A DNA stretch of 64,000 nucleotides from Orobanche coerulescens (GCA_033398695.1 JAWKAU010000039.1:682001-746000); one strand, 5' to 3'; shown: positions 12,268-24,379, numbered from the stretch's first letter. Translations and numbers: made by a program. Notes: generated by a model not told the origin, from the sequence alone.

Positions 12268-12892
12268 GTCTACGCATACCAAAGCATACATAAGCATGAA
12301 AGACTTAAATTTCATATATATTGTAATATCCGCAATTTTCGATTTTCGGTAAATTTCTTTTTTCGGCCGGAGTCCGTTTTGACGACTCTCCCATGACTGT
12401 TTCGTCATTCTAAGAATGATTAATTCTACACTTTTTGTCATACGAGTTCGTTTCGGTGTTGTTTTGTTGAGTTCCGTGCTTTTTAGCGGTTTTTCCGCAC
12501 TTGAGTTCGATTCTTGCGAATCTCGTCCGAAACTGTTGTTTCGACTTTCTCGTAAGTTCACTTAATGTTATTATTCATGTTGCAAGCTTCGGCTTGGTGT
12601 TTCGACCATGTATCATGTATTTCGGACGTTTTGGGTCATTTTCGTAATTTCCCAAAGTTTGGGGTAATTACTTTCCGTTGTCGAATTTTGGGCCTTCGGG
12701 TGGTCGGAATCGTGTGTTCTCTTAGTGCTCGAATTCGTCTTTGCGAGTACTTCGTAACCGTATCTTCGATTCGTACTCAGGTTCGGGTTTCGGGGTCGTT
12801 CGGGCCGTCGGAGTGGGTCCCGGCCGAGTCATGGCCGGGCATGCTGGGGCCAGGCCAGCCCTGGCCGAGTAACGTACGGTAGTGATCGGCAG

Positions 12893-13049
12893 TTACGTAC
12901 GTAAGGCCGGTTACGTACGTAAGGCCCTGGCCGGTAACATACGTAACGTTTCAGGTATTTCCAGGCAGTGAGTTCGGCCATGGCCGGTTACGTACGTAAG
13001 CCATTGCCGGTTACGTACGTAAGGCGGCCGGCAGTCGGCCTATTTAAGG
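12893..13049 (+). promoter_or_regulatory. Palindrome array and TATA box of element A, 5' LTR
   Basis: Four perfect copies of the 12-bp palindrome TTACGTACGTAA lie at 12893-12904, 12911-12922, 12988-12999 and 13011-13022, with degenerate copies near 12871 and 12943. An 18-bp gap leads to TATTTAAG at 13041, the likely TATA box. GC-rich 'ggccggc' fills the gaps between copies. Confidence 0.7.
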
Positions 13050-14030
13050 CATGGCAGCGTTTTTCTTCAGCCATTTCACTCGGTTTTTCCTTCTCTTCCG
13101 CGGCTGGAGGTGTTGGAATCATGGAAGGATGTTGTTATACAATTAATCCATGAAGTTTTAAGTTTCATATCATCAATCATCCATCCTATAACATCCTCCG
13201 ATCTACCGAATCAGGTCAGATTTCCTAGAAATCTAATTTTGGGGATTTTGGGTATTTTGTTCGATTTCGTCCGTTTAATCCGATTTAACTTAGGATTCTG
13301 ATGGATTGATGATTATTTAGATGTATTGTATCATTTCCCTTGTTATTCCATGGTTGGATCGTATCGATTCGTTGTTTTGGTCGAGTTCTTGATCGACGCC
13401 TTAAAGGTGTCCGGTAAAATGTCATAGAGGGGTTTTCGGGCGTTCTACGATTATTCTTCCTCGTATGATCGATGATTTATTTATTATATATTGTTAGGGT
13501 CGAATTATTGTGAAGAACTCGAGTCGGAACCCTTCCGTTCGTTGTCTTCTTCGGGGTCCGAGCTTCCCGGTCGAACCGTGTTCTTCGGAGCATTTGGTAG
13601 CGGTTATTAAGGCAAGTATCTTACTATACGACTTGTATCTTGCGACTAGTAATCACGTATGAGATTTATGATGATTTTGCGTGCCTTCGTAAATATGTTC
13701 CGTTTGAGTTGGTTGTGTTTTCCGAAATTTGGAGGCTTTGTGATAATAGTGTTATATTGATATACGTCTTAGGCGTTGTGCCATTTGTGCAGGATTGCGA
13801 TGTACGTATGAGATGGTTGTACACGTGGTTGTGCAATGTATTGTGTACCGAATGTGTATTATGTTGGTTAAATGTCGTTGATTGATGATAGTTGTTGCGA
13901 GTGTTGAGGTTGTGTTATGTGCGTGCAATGTACGATTTTGTGATGATCAAGGTGATTGATTAATTGTGCTCATTGTTGTATGTAATGTGAATGTGAATAT
14001 GTGTGAGACCGCTAAGTTCACTCGTTTTGG

Positions 14031-14560
14031 TTCGACGGGACCTACGAGGATTCGTGGCAGTGGACTACGGGGTCAGAACTTAGTGAGGTACTGAGGTCCA
14101 ATCGTGCTGGTCTGACGAGGCCTACGATAACGCATGGCAGTGGACCATGAGTTTCGGACACAGTGCGTCCAACCGGGTGAGCTCGACGGGGCTTACGGTG
14201 ACACGTGGCAGTGGACTACGGTGTCAGGACCGTGTGTGTGATTGTTGTGATTGATATAGTCCGTGCGGGTTGTTATGCCTACGGAGACACGTGACAGTGG
14301 ATCACGGTGTCGGAATTGGTTATGTCTGGTTAATAGTCCGTGCGGGTTGTTATGCCTACGGAGACACGTGACAGTGGATCACGGTGTCGGAATTGGTTAT
14401 GTCTGGTTAATAGTCCGTGTGGGTTGTTGAACCTACGGAGACACGTGACAGTGGATCACGGTGTCGGAATTGATTATGTTTGTTTAATTGTGCGTGATGT
14501 AGTCCGTGCGGGTTGTTGAACCTACGGAGACACGTGACAGTGGATCACGGTGTCATGAGC
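14031..14560 (+). repeat. Minisatellite of hairpin-forming units, element A 5' LTR
   Basis: About seven units of 70-75 bp. Each has the order 'cctacggagaca', 'cgtgacagtggatcac', 'ggtgtc', with near-complementary arms GACAC-GTGA and TCAC-GGTGTC around a CAGTGGA loop. The first units are more diverged (cgtggcagtggactacg). The same array is in the 3' LTR at 29055-29585. Confidence 0.75.
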
Positions 14561-14852
14561 ATGATACTTTTCAAATCAAAGTTTTTAAAGGAAAAGTTTT
14601 AAGAAAGAATGTTGGGCCGAGCCCCACGAGATTTATGGAAATGCTTTCGTACTGTAAATTGTTGAAATACAATTTGAGATTTGGGTTAAGACCCTAAGAT
14701 TTTCGAAAGGTTTTGAAATTCTAAAAATTCCCGAGATGATAATCTTATTTTCGAGTGCTTCATAGCTTATCTTCCCTTGTGAAAACCTCCCGGGAATATT
14801 TGATACTTGATTATTATATTTGATTCACGATTATTAATTGCTTGTTACTTTT

Positions 14853-16931
14853 TGTAACACCCCCAGGATATCCGAGGTATATTACAGCGCTGTGAATCCC
14901 TATATGGGACCCACCAGGCTGAACAGCATCATACACAATGACCACAGAAACGATAAAATAACACCACGTCATAAAGAAGCAAAACAGAACAATCCACCCG
15001 GTTCAACCGGTCAATATAACATCATCATCCAACACAACATAATAAGCAACAATACAATTCAAACGAACAAGAACCCCTTAAGTACTCGAGTACAACTATT
15101 AGTTCAAAACCACAAAAGACAAAAAGGTAAAAGACACTAAAACATCACTCGTGCACCATCATCACGCACGGCCATCATCCGTGTACTGGTCCAGCGCCCG
15201 CTCGTCTCGATGAACCTGACCTGAAATTCATAAAACGAATTTCCCCAAAACGGGTCCCAGAGGGGTTAGCAATTACGCTAGTACAAGTAACCAAATGAAC
15301 ATTTTACATCTTACACATATAGTAATGCATGCCATCAAGAAATCATAATTTCCAAAACGCTCATTTCCGGAAATGCCAATAATCAAAACCACATTTGTAA
15401 AATGCACCACAATTAACCGCGGACCACGGCTTCGTGGATCCACTGAGACCCCGTCGGATCTAACCCACAGTGGTTAAAAGCAAGCTCGCGGTCCACAGCT
15501 TCGTGGAACCCTACCGAGACCCCGTCGAGTCTAACCCGTAGTGAGCATACACACACACACAATTTCTCATACAAAACTACTATGTCAAGACTGTAAGTTC
15601 ATAAGGATACTTGCCTCGATTAATTAGACGATGACACGAACGGAACGGAGGAGTTGAACACGACCGCAAGGAACCGGCGGAAATGAACCTAACGATTTGA
15701 ATAGCACAATCACAACCACTTCTAAACGATTATGGAAATGGAATACTCCCGGAAACCCGCCTACGATTCATGTATATTCGTATATAATCAACAACGAGGG
15801 CGGACCACAACCGAACCCTCTCGATTCCGTAAAAATCACGAAATATACCATGAATCCGTAGGGAAACTAAGAATACCAACAAGAATAATCATATTCATCA
15901 TGAATCCATCAACGAAACGGAACGGATCGGAAGAAAATCCCAAAACCCCCAAATTATCCAAAAGTAGGGTTCTAAGAGATTACCTTGGATTTAGGATGAG
16001 AAACACAAGTGGATGATGTTAGTCTTACACCAAGAACTCAAGCACAAGAATCTCTGAAGTGATTGGAGGAAGAAAATCGCCTCGAATCGCTCGGGAGTCG
16101 CTCGTCCGCGGAAAGAGGAAGAAATGAGATTGTGTGATTATCTCGGTCAACTCCTGGTTTATATAACCGGGAGTGTTAGCGCACGCTAAGACCTCAAGGT
16201 TAGCGTGCGCTAACGGATAGGTTACCAACCCTCCCGTTAGCGTCCGAGTCCGAAGCCGGGTTTTTGCCGTTAGCGTGCGCTACCATGCATGCGTAGCGTG
16301 CGCTAATAACCTATCGGTAGCGCGCTATCGACCAATAGCGTGCGCTACGAACATCGGCCGAGTCCGGTGGCAACCGCCCAAACCTCACGACCGTTAGCGT
16401 GCGCTACCATACCGGCGTAGCGTGCGCTAACTAGAATCGATTGAGTTCGGTAGTAAGCGCGATCGGGAAGTCACACTAGCGCGCTCTTGAACAACTTAAC
16501 GTGCGCTAGTCTCCCGACCTGAGCATGCGCTAGACAAGATAGCGTGAGCTAATCCGATAGTCCAGAGGCCAAGGAGTGAATCTGCCACTCCGAGGGCTAT
16601 ATCGTTAGCGTGCGCTACGAATTAAACGTAGCGTGCGCTACCAATGGATTTCTAGCGTGCTCTATACATAATATTTAGCGTGCTCTTGATAGAGAATATA
16701 TAGGACCCTAAATACCGGATTATGAACTATACGTCAACCGGACCTCCTCTTAACGCATCATTGCATTTAATGAATCCACGGCAACCCCAAACGGCGGTTC
16801 CGCACAACAATTACGAGAATCGGATCAAAAGATAACGGAAAAGTTACCTTTGAAGGATACACGAGAGTCACTAAAATCGAGAATTACACCGGAAATACAA
16901 TTACGAGGGAAAGAAAAATGCGGATATTACA
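14853..16931 (-). repeat. 3' LTR of element B (left copy)
   Basis: 2079 bp. Positions 14853 to about 16100 are almost identical to the right copy, but 16150-16900 differs at dozens of sites, many where the right copy has CAG or CTG. The polypurine tract lies to its right (AGAGGGGTAG on the reverse strand, about 16934-16943). Confidence 0.92.
16158..16685 (-). promoter_or_regulatory. TATA box and TTAGCGTGCGCTAA palindrome array, B left LTR
   Basis: TATATAAA (reverse strand, 16158-16165) is followed upstream after 10 bp by TTAGCGTGCGCTAA (16176-16189) and then about 16 more full or degenerate copies of TAGCG-NN-CGCTA up to 16685. Several copies in this LTR have lost symmetry compared with the right LTR. 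Confidence 0.75.
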
Positions 16932-16966
16932 TTCTACCCCTCTAAAAATAAGTTTCGTCCCGAAAC

Positions 16967-18355
16967 TTAAGGTACAAACAACTCGGGGTACCTAGCACGC
17001 ATGCTATCCTCGGTTTCCCAAGTTGCCTCCTCGACACCGTGTCTCGACCACTGCACCTTGACCAAAGGTATGGTCTTATGCCTCAATCGTTTCTCACGAT
17101 GTTCCAAAATCTTCAAAGGGCGCTCTTCGAAAGTAACATCTTCGGCGACATCAATCTCTCCATAATCGATGATATGACTAGGATCCGGGACATATTTCCT
17201 CAACTGGGAAACATGGAAAACGCTATGAACATGACTCAAGGCCGGAGGTAACGCCAAACGGTATGCCAATCCACCTACTCGCTCGAGGATCTCGAAGGGG
17301 CCGATAAATCTCGGACTCAACTTCCCTTTCTTCCCGAAACGAAAAACTCCCTTCGTCGGCGACACCTTTAGCAAAACATGGTCTCCCACCTCGAATTCCA
17401 AAGGTCGACGACAGATGTCGGCATACGACTTCTGTCGACTCTGGGCAGTCAACATCCGTTCCCGAATTAACTCTATCTTCCGCCTCGTCTCTAAAACGAC
17501 ATCCGGCTCGGTCCCGACCAAATCGGACGCCTCATTCCAACAAATCGGTGATCGACATCGCCGCCCGTAAAGTGCCTCATACGGTGCCATCCGAATCGAC
17601 GCGTGCCAACTGTTGTTGTACGTGAATTCGATCAGCGGCAAATGTTCCTCCCAGTCACTACTCCAATCGAGAGCACAGGCACGTAACAAGTCCTCGAACG
17701 TCTGGATAGTGCGTTCCGATTGTCCATCTGACTGGGGATGAAAAGAGGTACTCAAGTGTAAACGGGTACCCAACGCCTTATGCACCGCCTGCCAGAAGTG
17801 CGATACAAAATGGCCATCACGATCCGAAACAATAGACTTCGGAGTACCGTGAAGTCTCACAATCTGCGCGATAAACACACGAGCTAACTTCTCCGGGCCC
17901 CAAATGTCCTTGATGCCCAGAAAATGTGCTGACTTGGTCAGACGATCAACAATCACCCATACCATATTCATGCCCGATCTCGATCTCGGCAAACTCGTAA
18001 CGAAATCCATCGATATATCTTCCCACTTCCATTCCGGAATGGGAAGTGACTGCAATAACCCAGCCGGTCGCTGATGCTCGATCTTGACCTGCTGACAAGT
18101 CAAACATCTCGCTACAAACTGTGCGACCTCATCCTTCATATCATTCCACCAGAAATTTCTTCTCAGGTCCTTGTACATCTTACTCGAACCAGGATGAACG
18201 GAATAAGGTGTAGCATGGGCCTCCCGTAAAATACTCTGCCTCAACTCTGAGTCGTTCGGCACACAAAGCCGACTGAATCTCAAAACACCATCCTCGTGAA
18301 TCACAAATCCAGGAGACTTTCCTTTAAGAACGTTCTCTCGGATTTGAGTAATCAT
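16967..18355 (-). pseudogene. Element B integrase with C-terminal chromodomain-like region
   Basis: This 462-codon open stretch covers the end of pol. An HHCC zinc region ('HPGSSKMYKDL', 'CLTCQQVK') is followed by the DDE core: Asp in 'DISMDFVTSLP', Asp in 'IVSDRDGHFVSHF' and Glu in 'SERTIQTFEDLL'. The GPF/Y-like region ('RFIGPFEIL') leads to a terminal domain with 'LVKVQWSRHGVEEATWE', typical of Tekay/Del chromoviruses. Integrase would insert the cDNA, and chromodomains can bias insertion toward heterochromatin. This piece alone has no internal stop, but it is cut off from gag-RT by frameshifts in RNase H, so I call it part of a broken polyprotein. Confidence 0.88.
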
Positions 18356-19162
18356 CGGATCCTCTAATCGCTTGACTTAATTTCATCGATCAAAGGCAGC
18401 GAAATCTCTAAAGCACGAAGTTGCCCGACGGCTCCGGCAACAAGACCTCAACATCTAACTCGATCAAAGCCCTCCGAAGCTCGGACCGAGATGTAAGGAT
18501 CTCAAGCGTTCGCAACGCAATCGGTTTCCGACTCAAGGCGTCGGCCACAACGTTCGCCTTGCCGGATGATAAAGGATTTCGAGGTCATAATCCTTAATCA
18601 ACTCTAACCACCTCCTCTGCCTCATATTCAACTCTCGTGAGTAAATATGTATTTCGAGACTTTTATGATCGGTAAAAATCGACATGTGGAGCCGAAAAGA
18701 TAGTGACGCCAAATCTTGAGCGCAAAAGCACCGCCGCTAACTCCAAATCATGAGTAGGGTAGTTCGGCTCATACGGCCTCAAGCTGTCTCGACGCATAGG
18801 CAATGGTCTTGCCGTCTTTGCATTAATACACACCCAAGACCACGACCGAAGCATCACTATAAACGGCAAAACCCTCGTTGCCACATGGCAACGCCAAAGC
18901 TGGGCTGAAGTCAAACGCTTCTTGATTCCTCAAAACTCGGCCTCTCGTCATTCCAGCGAACTTCTCGGATTTACGGAGCAAGCTGCGTAAGTGGCCGAGC
19001 GATTTCGAAACCCTCGGCGAACCTACGGTAGTAGCCACTAAACCCAAGAAACTACGGAGCTCCTTCACATTATTAGGCGGTGCCCAATCCAATACGGCCT
19101 CAATCTTGCGGATCCACACGAACCCCCTAGTGAAATCACGTGACCTAAAAACATCACTTCCT
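18356..19162 (-). pseudogene. Element B RNase H region, multiply frameshifted
   Basis: Fragments of the RT connection and RNase H domain are spread over at least three frames: 'KELRSFLGL', 'EGFAVYSDAS', then '[17 protein letters not shown]' and, near 18600-18660, the region facing 'HKSLKY' in E and G. Element E (about 46400-45780) gives the intact order. Several of the frame losses coincide with sites where E or G has CTG or CAG. Confidence 0.75.
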
Positions 19163-21569
19163 TCACCGTAACTCACATTTCGAGAACTTTGCATAGAGTT
19201 GCTCGGTCCTTAAAATGTCCAACACTATCCGCAAATGATGGGCATGCTCTTCCTCATTCCTCGAATAAACAAGAATATCGTCAATAAAGACGACGACGCA
19301 CTTATCCAAATACTCGATAAAAACTTTGTTCATCAATTGCATGAACACCGCCGGCGCATTAGTTAACCCGAAAGGCATGACTACGAACTCATAATGTCCG
19401 TACCTCGTCCAGAAAATTTGTTTCGGCACATCGGACTCTCTCACCCGGAGCTGATAGTATCCCGATTTCAAATCAATTTTCGAGAATACCGCAGCTCCCT
19501 GCAACTGATCGAACAAGTCATCAATTCTCGGCAAAGGATACCTGTTCTTGATGGTCACCTTGTTTAGTTCACGATAGTCGATACACAAACGTAGTGAACC
19601 ATCCTTCTTCCACACAAACAGGACCGGTGCGCCCCAAGGCGAGGCGCTCGGTCGAACATACCCCGACTCAAGAAGCTCACTCAACTGCTTCTTCAACTCG
19701 GACATCTCTGAAGGTGCCATGCGATAGGGCGCCTTCGAGATAGGAGCCGCACCCGGCTCTAACTCTATAGTGAACTCGACCTCTCGATCCGGTGGTAATC
19801 CCGGTAACTCGTCAGGAAAAACATCAGGAAATTCATTAACGATTGGAATCGACGAAAGCTCGACTCCACCACTCTCCGCCTTCAAGGCATAGCACCAATA
19901 ACCAATACATCCCTTTCGCAGGAGTTTCATCGCCTTCAAGGCGTTAATAACGAGTTTCTGGTTCCCCCTCTTTCGCCCGGCGAAAGAGTGCTCGGTGCCA
20001 TCATCGGCCAACATGGTGATGATTCTCGTGCGGTAGTTCATGATTGCACCATGCCGCTCGAGCCAATCATCACCAAGAATCAAATCCTCACCCTCGATAC
20101 TCACAACGATAAGATTAGAGGGCCAAGTCCTCTCACAAATAAGCACAGAACAGTCTCGAACCTCCTGATCACCAACGATCCTATCACCGCTAGGAAGCTT
20201 AACGATGAAGGGCTCACAAGGCGTCAAACGGTCGAGATTCAAACGGCGCACACAATCCAGAGATATGAACGAATGCGTAGCACCAGAATCGAAAAGCACA
20301 CTGACAGGATGAGAAAGAATGTAAACGGTACCTGTCGCTACGGTAGCCGCTGGATCATCGGCTCTCCGCATCTCATAGACACGCGGGTGGGCGGAGCCGA
20401 CACTGGAAGCTCCCCCCTTAGAGGGCTGACCCCGACCTCTCCCCCGACTAGCACTCGGCGGAGACCGAGGAACAAACGATCCTCGATTCACACTTGGTTC
20501 CCTAGGCGCTGGAATGGAAGCCCGGGCACCAAGAATTTTCTCTCTCTCGGCAGACGCCTTGTGACCCGACCGCCACCGATTACACGTCGGCCAAAGGGTT
20601 CGGACAAACACGACCGATGTGGCCCGTCGACCACAATTGAAACACTTCACATCACGATAAGGAGCCTTTGGTAGTTCCACGAGGACCCCAGTGAACGAGT
20701 GGACCACCACCGCCCGTGGGAAGTTAGCGGTGGGATCTCTGCGACCCCCACTCTTGTGGCCCGAAAAGTTCCTAGCGGACTTCTGCTTCTTACTCTCACG
20801 GGCCGCCTCACTCGCCGTCACCGACATATCATAAGCAAGGGCCCTACTCTGATAATCCTTCAATGTAGTGCATACGAGCCCCGACATATAGTCCCGGATC
20901 GGCAACTTCATCCGTCTGGAGAAATGGAAAATCTTGTCACTCTCCTCGACAACTTGGGTCTTCACATAACCCAACTCTTTGTTAAAATCAGCAATAGCTT
21001 GAGCTACGGGGATATCCCGTGGTTGAGCATCATAAAAAGCATGTACCCGAGCCTGTCTGACTGGCCACGTGCAATATTCAGTCTCCATCAACTCTTGAAA
21101 CTCAGCCCACGAAGCAGCATGGTCTTTGGGCCCAACGGCCTCCCACCAGTCCGTAGCGTCCCCGGTGAGAAAATATTGAGCAATAGGGACTTTACGGTCC
21201 TCGGGACGATTAGTGGCAACGAAGACCTTAGACATCTCCTTGATCCACCCTTCCCGGCCAATCGGGTCCGAAGCTCCCAAACCGAGGAGGATGCATCTTG
21301 ATAACATCTTGGAGCCATCGGTCCGCTCCGCCCGATTAGCATGGGCTGCTCCGGGTTCGAACCGCTGAGCTATTGCCGCCATTTGGTTCACCATCTGTTG
21401 CATAACGGCCGCAATACCAAGATCGGCACGCTCACGAGAAGAAGCATGGCTATGACGGTCGCCGATGCTGCCGGCTCGAAGATCGTGACGTGGCCGCCCC
21501 ACCGGCTGCCCCACGTCCCCGGCCGCGTCCACGACCATGACCGCGACCACGACCTCTTCCAGCATCCAT
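19163..21569 (-). pseudogene. Element B gag, protease and reverse transcriptase, broken
   Basis: The gag ATG is probably at 21569, giving a [10 protein letters not shown] start. It is out of frame with the long frame that carries the rest, so an indel lies between about 21540 and 21440. Gag capsid motifs include '[16 protein letters not shown]'. The zinc knuckle (about 20640-20570) keeps 'CFNCG' but then loses frame relative to a normal CCHC. The aspartic protease active site is '[12 protein letters not shown]' (about 20265-20300). RT shows '[17 protein letters not shown]' and the catalytic '[12 protein letters not shown]' near 19275. The long frame ends at 19163, just after the RT core. The gene would make the particle, process the polyprotein and copy the RNA. 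Confidence 0.85.
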
Positions 21570-21790
21570 ACTGGAGTTAAATAAGTAGCAAAAGCCATAC
21601 GAGGATCAGTACAAGAAAAGACCAATTACAAGTCGAGAATCAAGGGTACGATACAAGAAATTAATGAACAAAGGAAAGAAAGCTTACGGACACTGGTAGT
21701 ACCGGAATCATGGCAGCGTGACGATGATGTGCAAAACAAAACACCACAAGACCCAATAAACCAACAAGCCTAGGTATCCATAAACCTAGT

Positions 21791-21802
21791 GCTCCGATAC
21801 CA
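21791..21802 (-). promoter_or_regulatory. Primer-binding site of element B
   Basis: The reverse strand reads TGGTATCGGAGC, one base off the tRNA-iMet complement, five bases from the LTR edge at 21808. Confidence 0.88.
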
Positions 21803-21807
21803 TTTTC

Positions 21808-23912
21808 TGTAACACCCCCAGGATATCCGAGGTATATTACAGCGCCGTGAATCCCTATATGGGACCCACCAGGCTGAACAGCATCATACACAACGACCAC
21901 AGAAACGATAAAATAACACCACGTCATAAAGACGCAAAACAGAACAATCCACCCGGTTCAACCGGTCAATATAACATCATCATCCAACACAACATAATAA
22001 GCAACAATACAATTCAAACGAACAAGAACCCCTTAAGTACTCGAGTACAACTATTAGTTCAAAACCACAAAAGACAAAAAGGTAAAAGACACTAAAACAT
22101 CACTCGTGCACCATCATCACGCACGGCCATCATCCGTGTACTGGTCCAGCGCCCGCTCGTCTCGATGAACCTGACCTGAAATTCATAAAACGAATTTCCC
22201 CAAAACGGGTCCCCAGAGGGGTTAGCAATTACGCTAGTACAAGTAACCAAATGAACATTTTACATCTTACACATATAGTAATGCATGCCATCAAGAAATC
22301 ATAATTTCCAAAACGCTCATTTCCGGAAATGCCAATAATCAAAACCACATTTGTAAAATGCACCACAATTAACCGCGGACCCACAGCTTCGTGGATCCCT
22401 GCCGAGACCCCGTCGGATCTAACCCACAGTGGTTAAAAGCAAGCTCGCGGTCCACAGCTTCGTGGAACCCTACCGAGACCCCGTCGAGTCTAACCCGTAG
22501 TGAGCATACACACACACACAATTTCTCATACAAAACTACTATGTCAAGACTGTAAGTTCATAAGGATACTTGCCTCGATTAATTAGACGATGACACGAAC
22601 GGAACGGAGGAGTTGAACACGACTGCAAGGAACCGGCGGAAATGAACCTAACGATTTGAATAGCACAATCACAACCACTTCTAAACGATTATGGAAATGG
22701 AATACTCCCGGAAACCCGCCTACGATTCATGTATATTCGTATATAAACAACAACGAGGGCGGACCACAACCGAACCCTCTCGATTCCGTAAAAATCACGA
22801 AATATACCATGAATCCGTAGGGAAACTAAGAATACCAACAAGAATAATCATATTCATCATGAATCCATCAACGAAACGGAACGGATCGGAAGAAAATCCC
22901 AAAACCCCCAAATTATCCAAAAGTAGGGTTCTAAGAGATTACCTTGGATTTAGGATGAGAAACACAAGTGGATGATGTTAGTCTTACACCAAGAACTCAA
23001 GCACAAGAATCTCTGAAGTGATTGGAGGAAGAAAATCGCCTCGAATCGCTCGGGAGTCGCTCGGCCGCGGAAAGAGGAAGAAATGAGATTTTGTGATTAT
23101 CTCGGTCAACTCCCTGGTTTATATAACCAGGGAGTGTTAGCGCACGCTAAGACCTCAAGGTTAGCGTGCGCTAACGGGATAGGGTTACCAACCCTCCTGT
23201 TAGCGTCCGAGTCCAGAAGCCAGGGTTTTTGCCGTTAGCGTGCGCTACCATGCATGCGTAGCGTGCGCTAATAACCTATCGGTAGCGCGCGCTATCGACC
23301 AATAGCGTGCGCTACCTGAACATCAGCCGAGTCCAGTAGCCAACTGCCCAAACCTCACCTGACCCGTTAGCGTGCGCTACCATACCAGCGTAGCGTGCGC
23401 TAACTAGAATCTGATTGAATTCAGTAGTAAACTGCCCAGTACTGGACAGTCACACTAGCGCGCGCTACTGAACAACTTAACGTGCGCTAGTCTCCCGACA
23501 TTAGCGTGCGCTAGACAAGATAGCGTGCGCTAATCCGATAGTCCAGAGGCCTGGGAGTGAAACTGCCACTCCCAGGGCTAAATCGTTAGCGTGCGCTACG
23601 AATTAAACGTAGCGTGCGCTACCAATGGATTTCTAGCGTGCGCTATACAGAAAATTTAGCGTGCGCTAGATACAGAATATAAACGACCCAAAATACCGGA
23701 TTATGAACGAAACGTCAAACGGAACACCTCAAAACGCATCATAGCATAGAATGAATCCACGGCAACCCCGAAACGACGGTTCCGCACAACAATTACGAGA
23801 ATCAGATCAAAAGATAACGGAAAAGTTACACTGAAGGATACACGAGAGTCACTAAAATCGAGAATTACACCGGAAATACAATTACGAGGGAAAGAAAAAT
23901 GCGGATATTACA
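21808..23912 (-). repeat. 5' LTR of element B (right copy)
   Basis: 2105 bp, bordered on the left by the PBS and on the right by the CTTTT target duplication. TATA box on the reverse strand near 23118-23126, with the palindrome array beginning at 23137. In sense, a CCCC-TCT-GGGG hairpin lies near 22205-22220 before a CAGGT. Confidence 0.93.
23118..23672 (-). promoter_or_regulatory. TATA box and palindrome array, B right LTR
   Basis: The same architecture as in the left LTR, better preserved: about 17 copies of TAGCG-NN-CGCTA (NN is TG, CA or CG) between 23137 and 23672. The nearest copy ends about 10 bp from the TATA box. Confidence 0.8.
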
Positions 23913-24367
23913 CTTTTCGTATGATTTGATACTTGCACTAGTAAAGCAGTGGAGTTTTACTAACCCCCGAGTAATCGGGGGGTGGATGTCTGTTTTGCGT
24001 CCAGGTACATGCAGATTCAGGGGAGCAGTCACAGGATTGGCACAAGAGGATGACGAGCTGCGATACTAATCAAGAGTCGAGAGTTGGTAGAGTTTGGTTG
24101 TATTGTTAGAGTTCATTCAGTCTTCCGCTATATTGTGTTTCGACCCCTGTGTGGGTAATGTTGTTAGTCAGTTCTGTTGATAGAGTTGTGTGACCTCATC
24201 GGTCTGTGTGTTTATGTGTAAGTGACCTTAACGGTCTGTATTATTATATTGTTTGACCCTGGCCGGGCAAGCATTTAGTCATTTATGGATGTTTAGCCTG
24301 GTAGATCCTTGTGGAAGGGGTCTACGGCGTGTAATATTCCCATACGGTTTTGTGGGTGTTACATTTA

Positions 24368-24379
24368 TGGTATCAGAGC
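24368..24379 (+). promoter_or_regulatory. Primer-binding site of element A (tRNA-iMet)
   Basis: TGGTATCAGAGC, a perfect match to the complement of plant initiator Met-tRNA, four bases after the LTR end at 24363. Confidence 0.92.

Larger units (their letters stand above)
14853..23912 (-). mobile_element. Ty3/gypsy retrotransposon B (Tekay/Del-like), complete but decayed
   Basis: The element spans 9060 bp between TGTAACACC (14853) and GATATTACA (ending 23912), flanked by CTTTT at 14848-14852 and 23913-23917. Coding strand is minus, so the right LTR is the 5' one. Order in sense: LTR, PBS (21791-21802), gag-protease-RT, RNase H, integrase and C-terminal domain, polypurine tract, LTR. It lies in the 5' LTR of element A and must be younger than A. 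Frameshifts run through gag, the RT end and RNase H, so it is dead as assembled. Confidence 0.93.
12322..24363 (+). repeat. 5' LTR of element A, split by element B
   Basis: The LTR is in two pieces, 12322-14852 and 23918-24363, separated by element B and one copy of its target duplication. It contains palindromes and a TATA-like box (to 13049), exon-like blocks separated by donor- and acceptor-like sequences, a minisatellite of hairpin units (14031-14560), and near the end a CCCC/GGGG hairpin (about 23964-23982). Open frames inside it (for example 12565-12882, also present in the 3' LTR) show no protein similarity that I recognise. Confidence 0.92.

Noticed and set aside
12565..12882. 105-codon frame present in both LTRs of element A
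   Set aside because: It lies upstream of the TATA box, has no recognisable domain, and is conserved only because the LTRs are copies of each other.
19988..21301. Long plus-strand open frames of 228 and 200 codons opposite element B gag
   Set aside because: They are the antisense of the gag-protease coding sequence with GC-rich codons; no family similarity, and gag motifs are on the other strand.
24368..24379. tRNA gene near the PBS sequences
   Set aside because: Only the 12-base complement of a tRNA 3' end is present; there is no cloverleaf or Pol III box.
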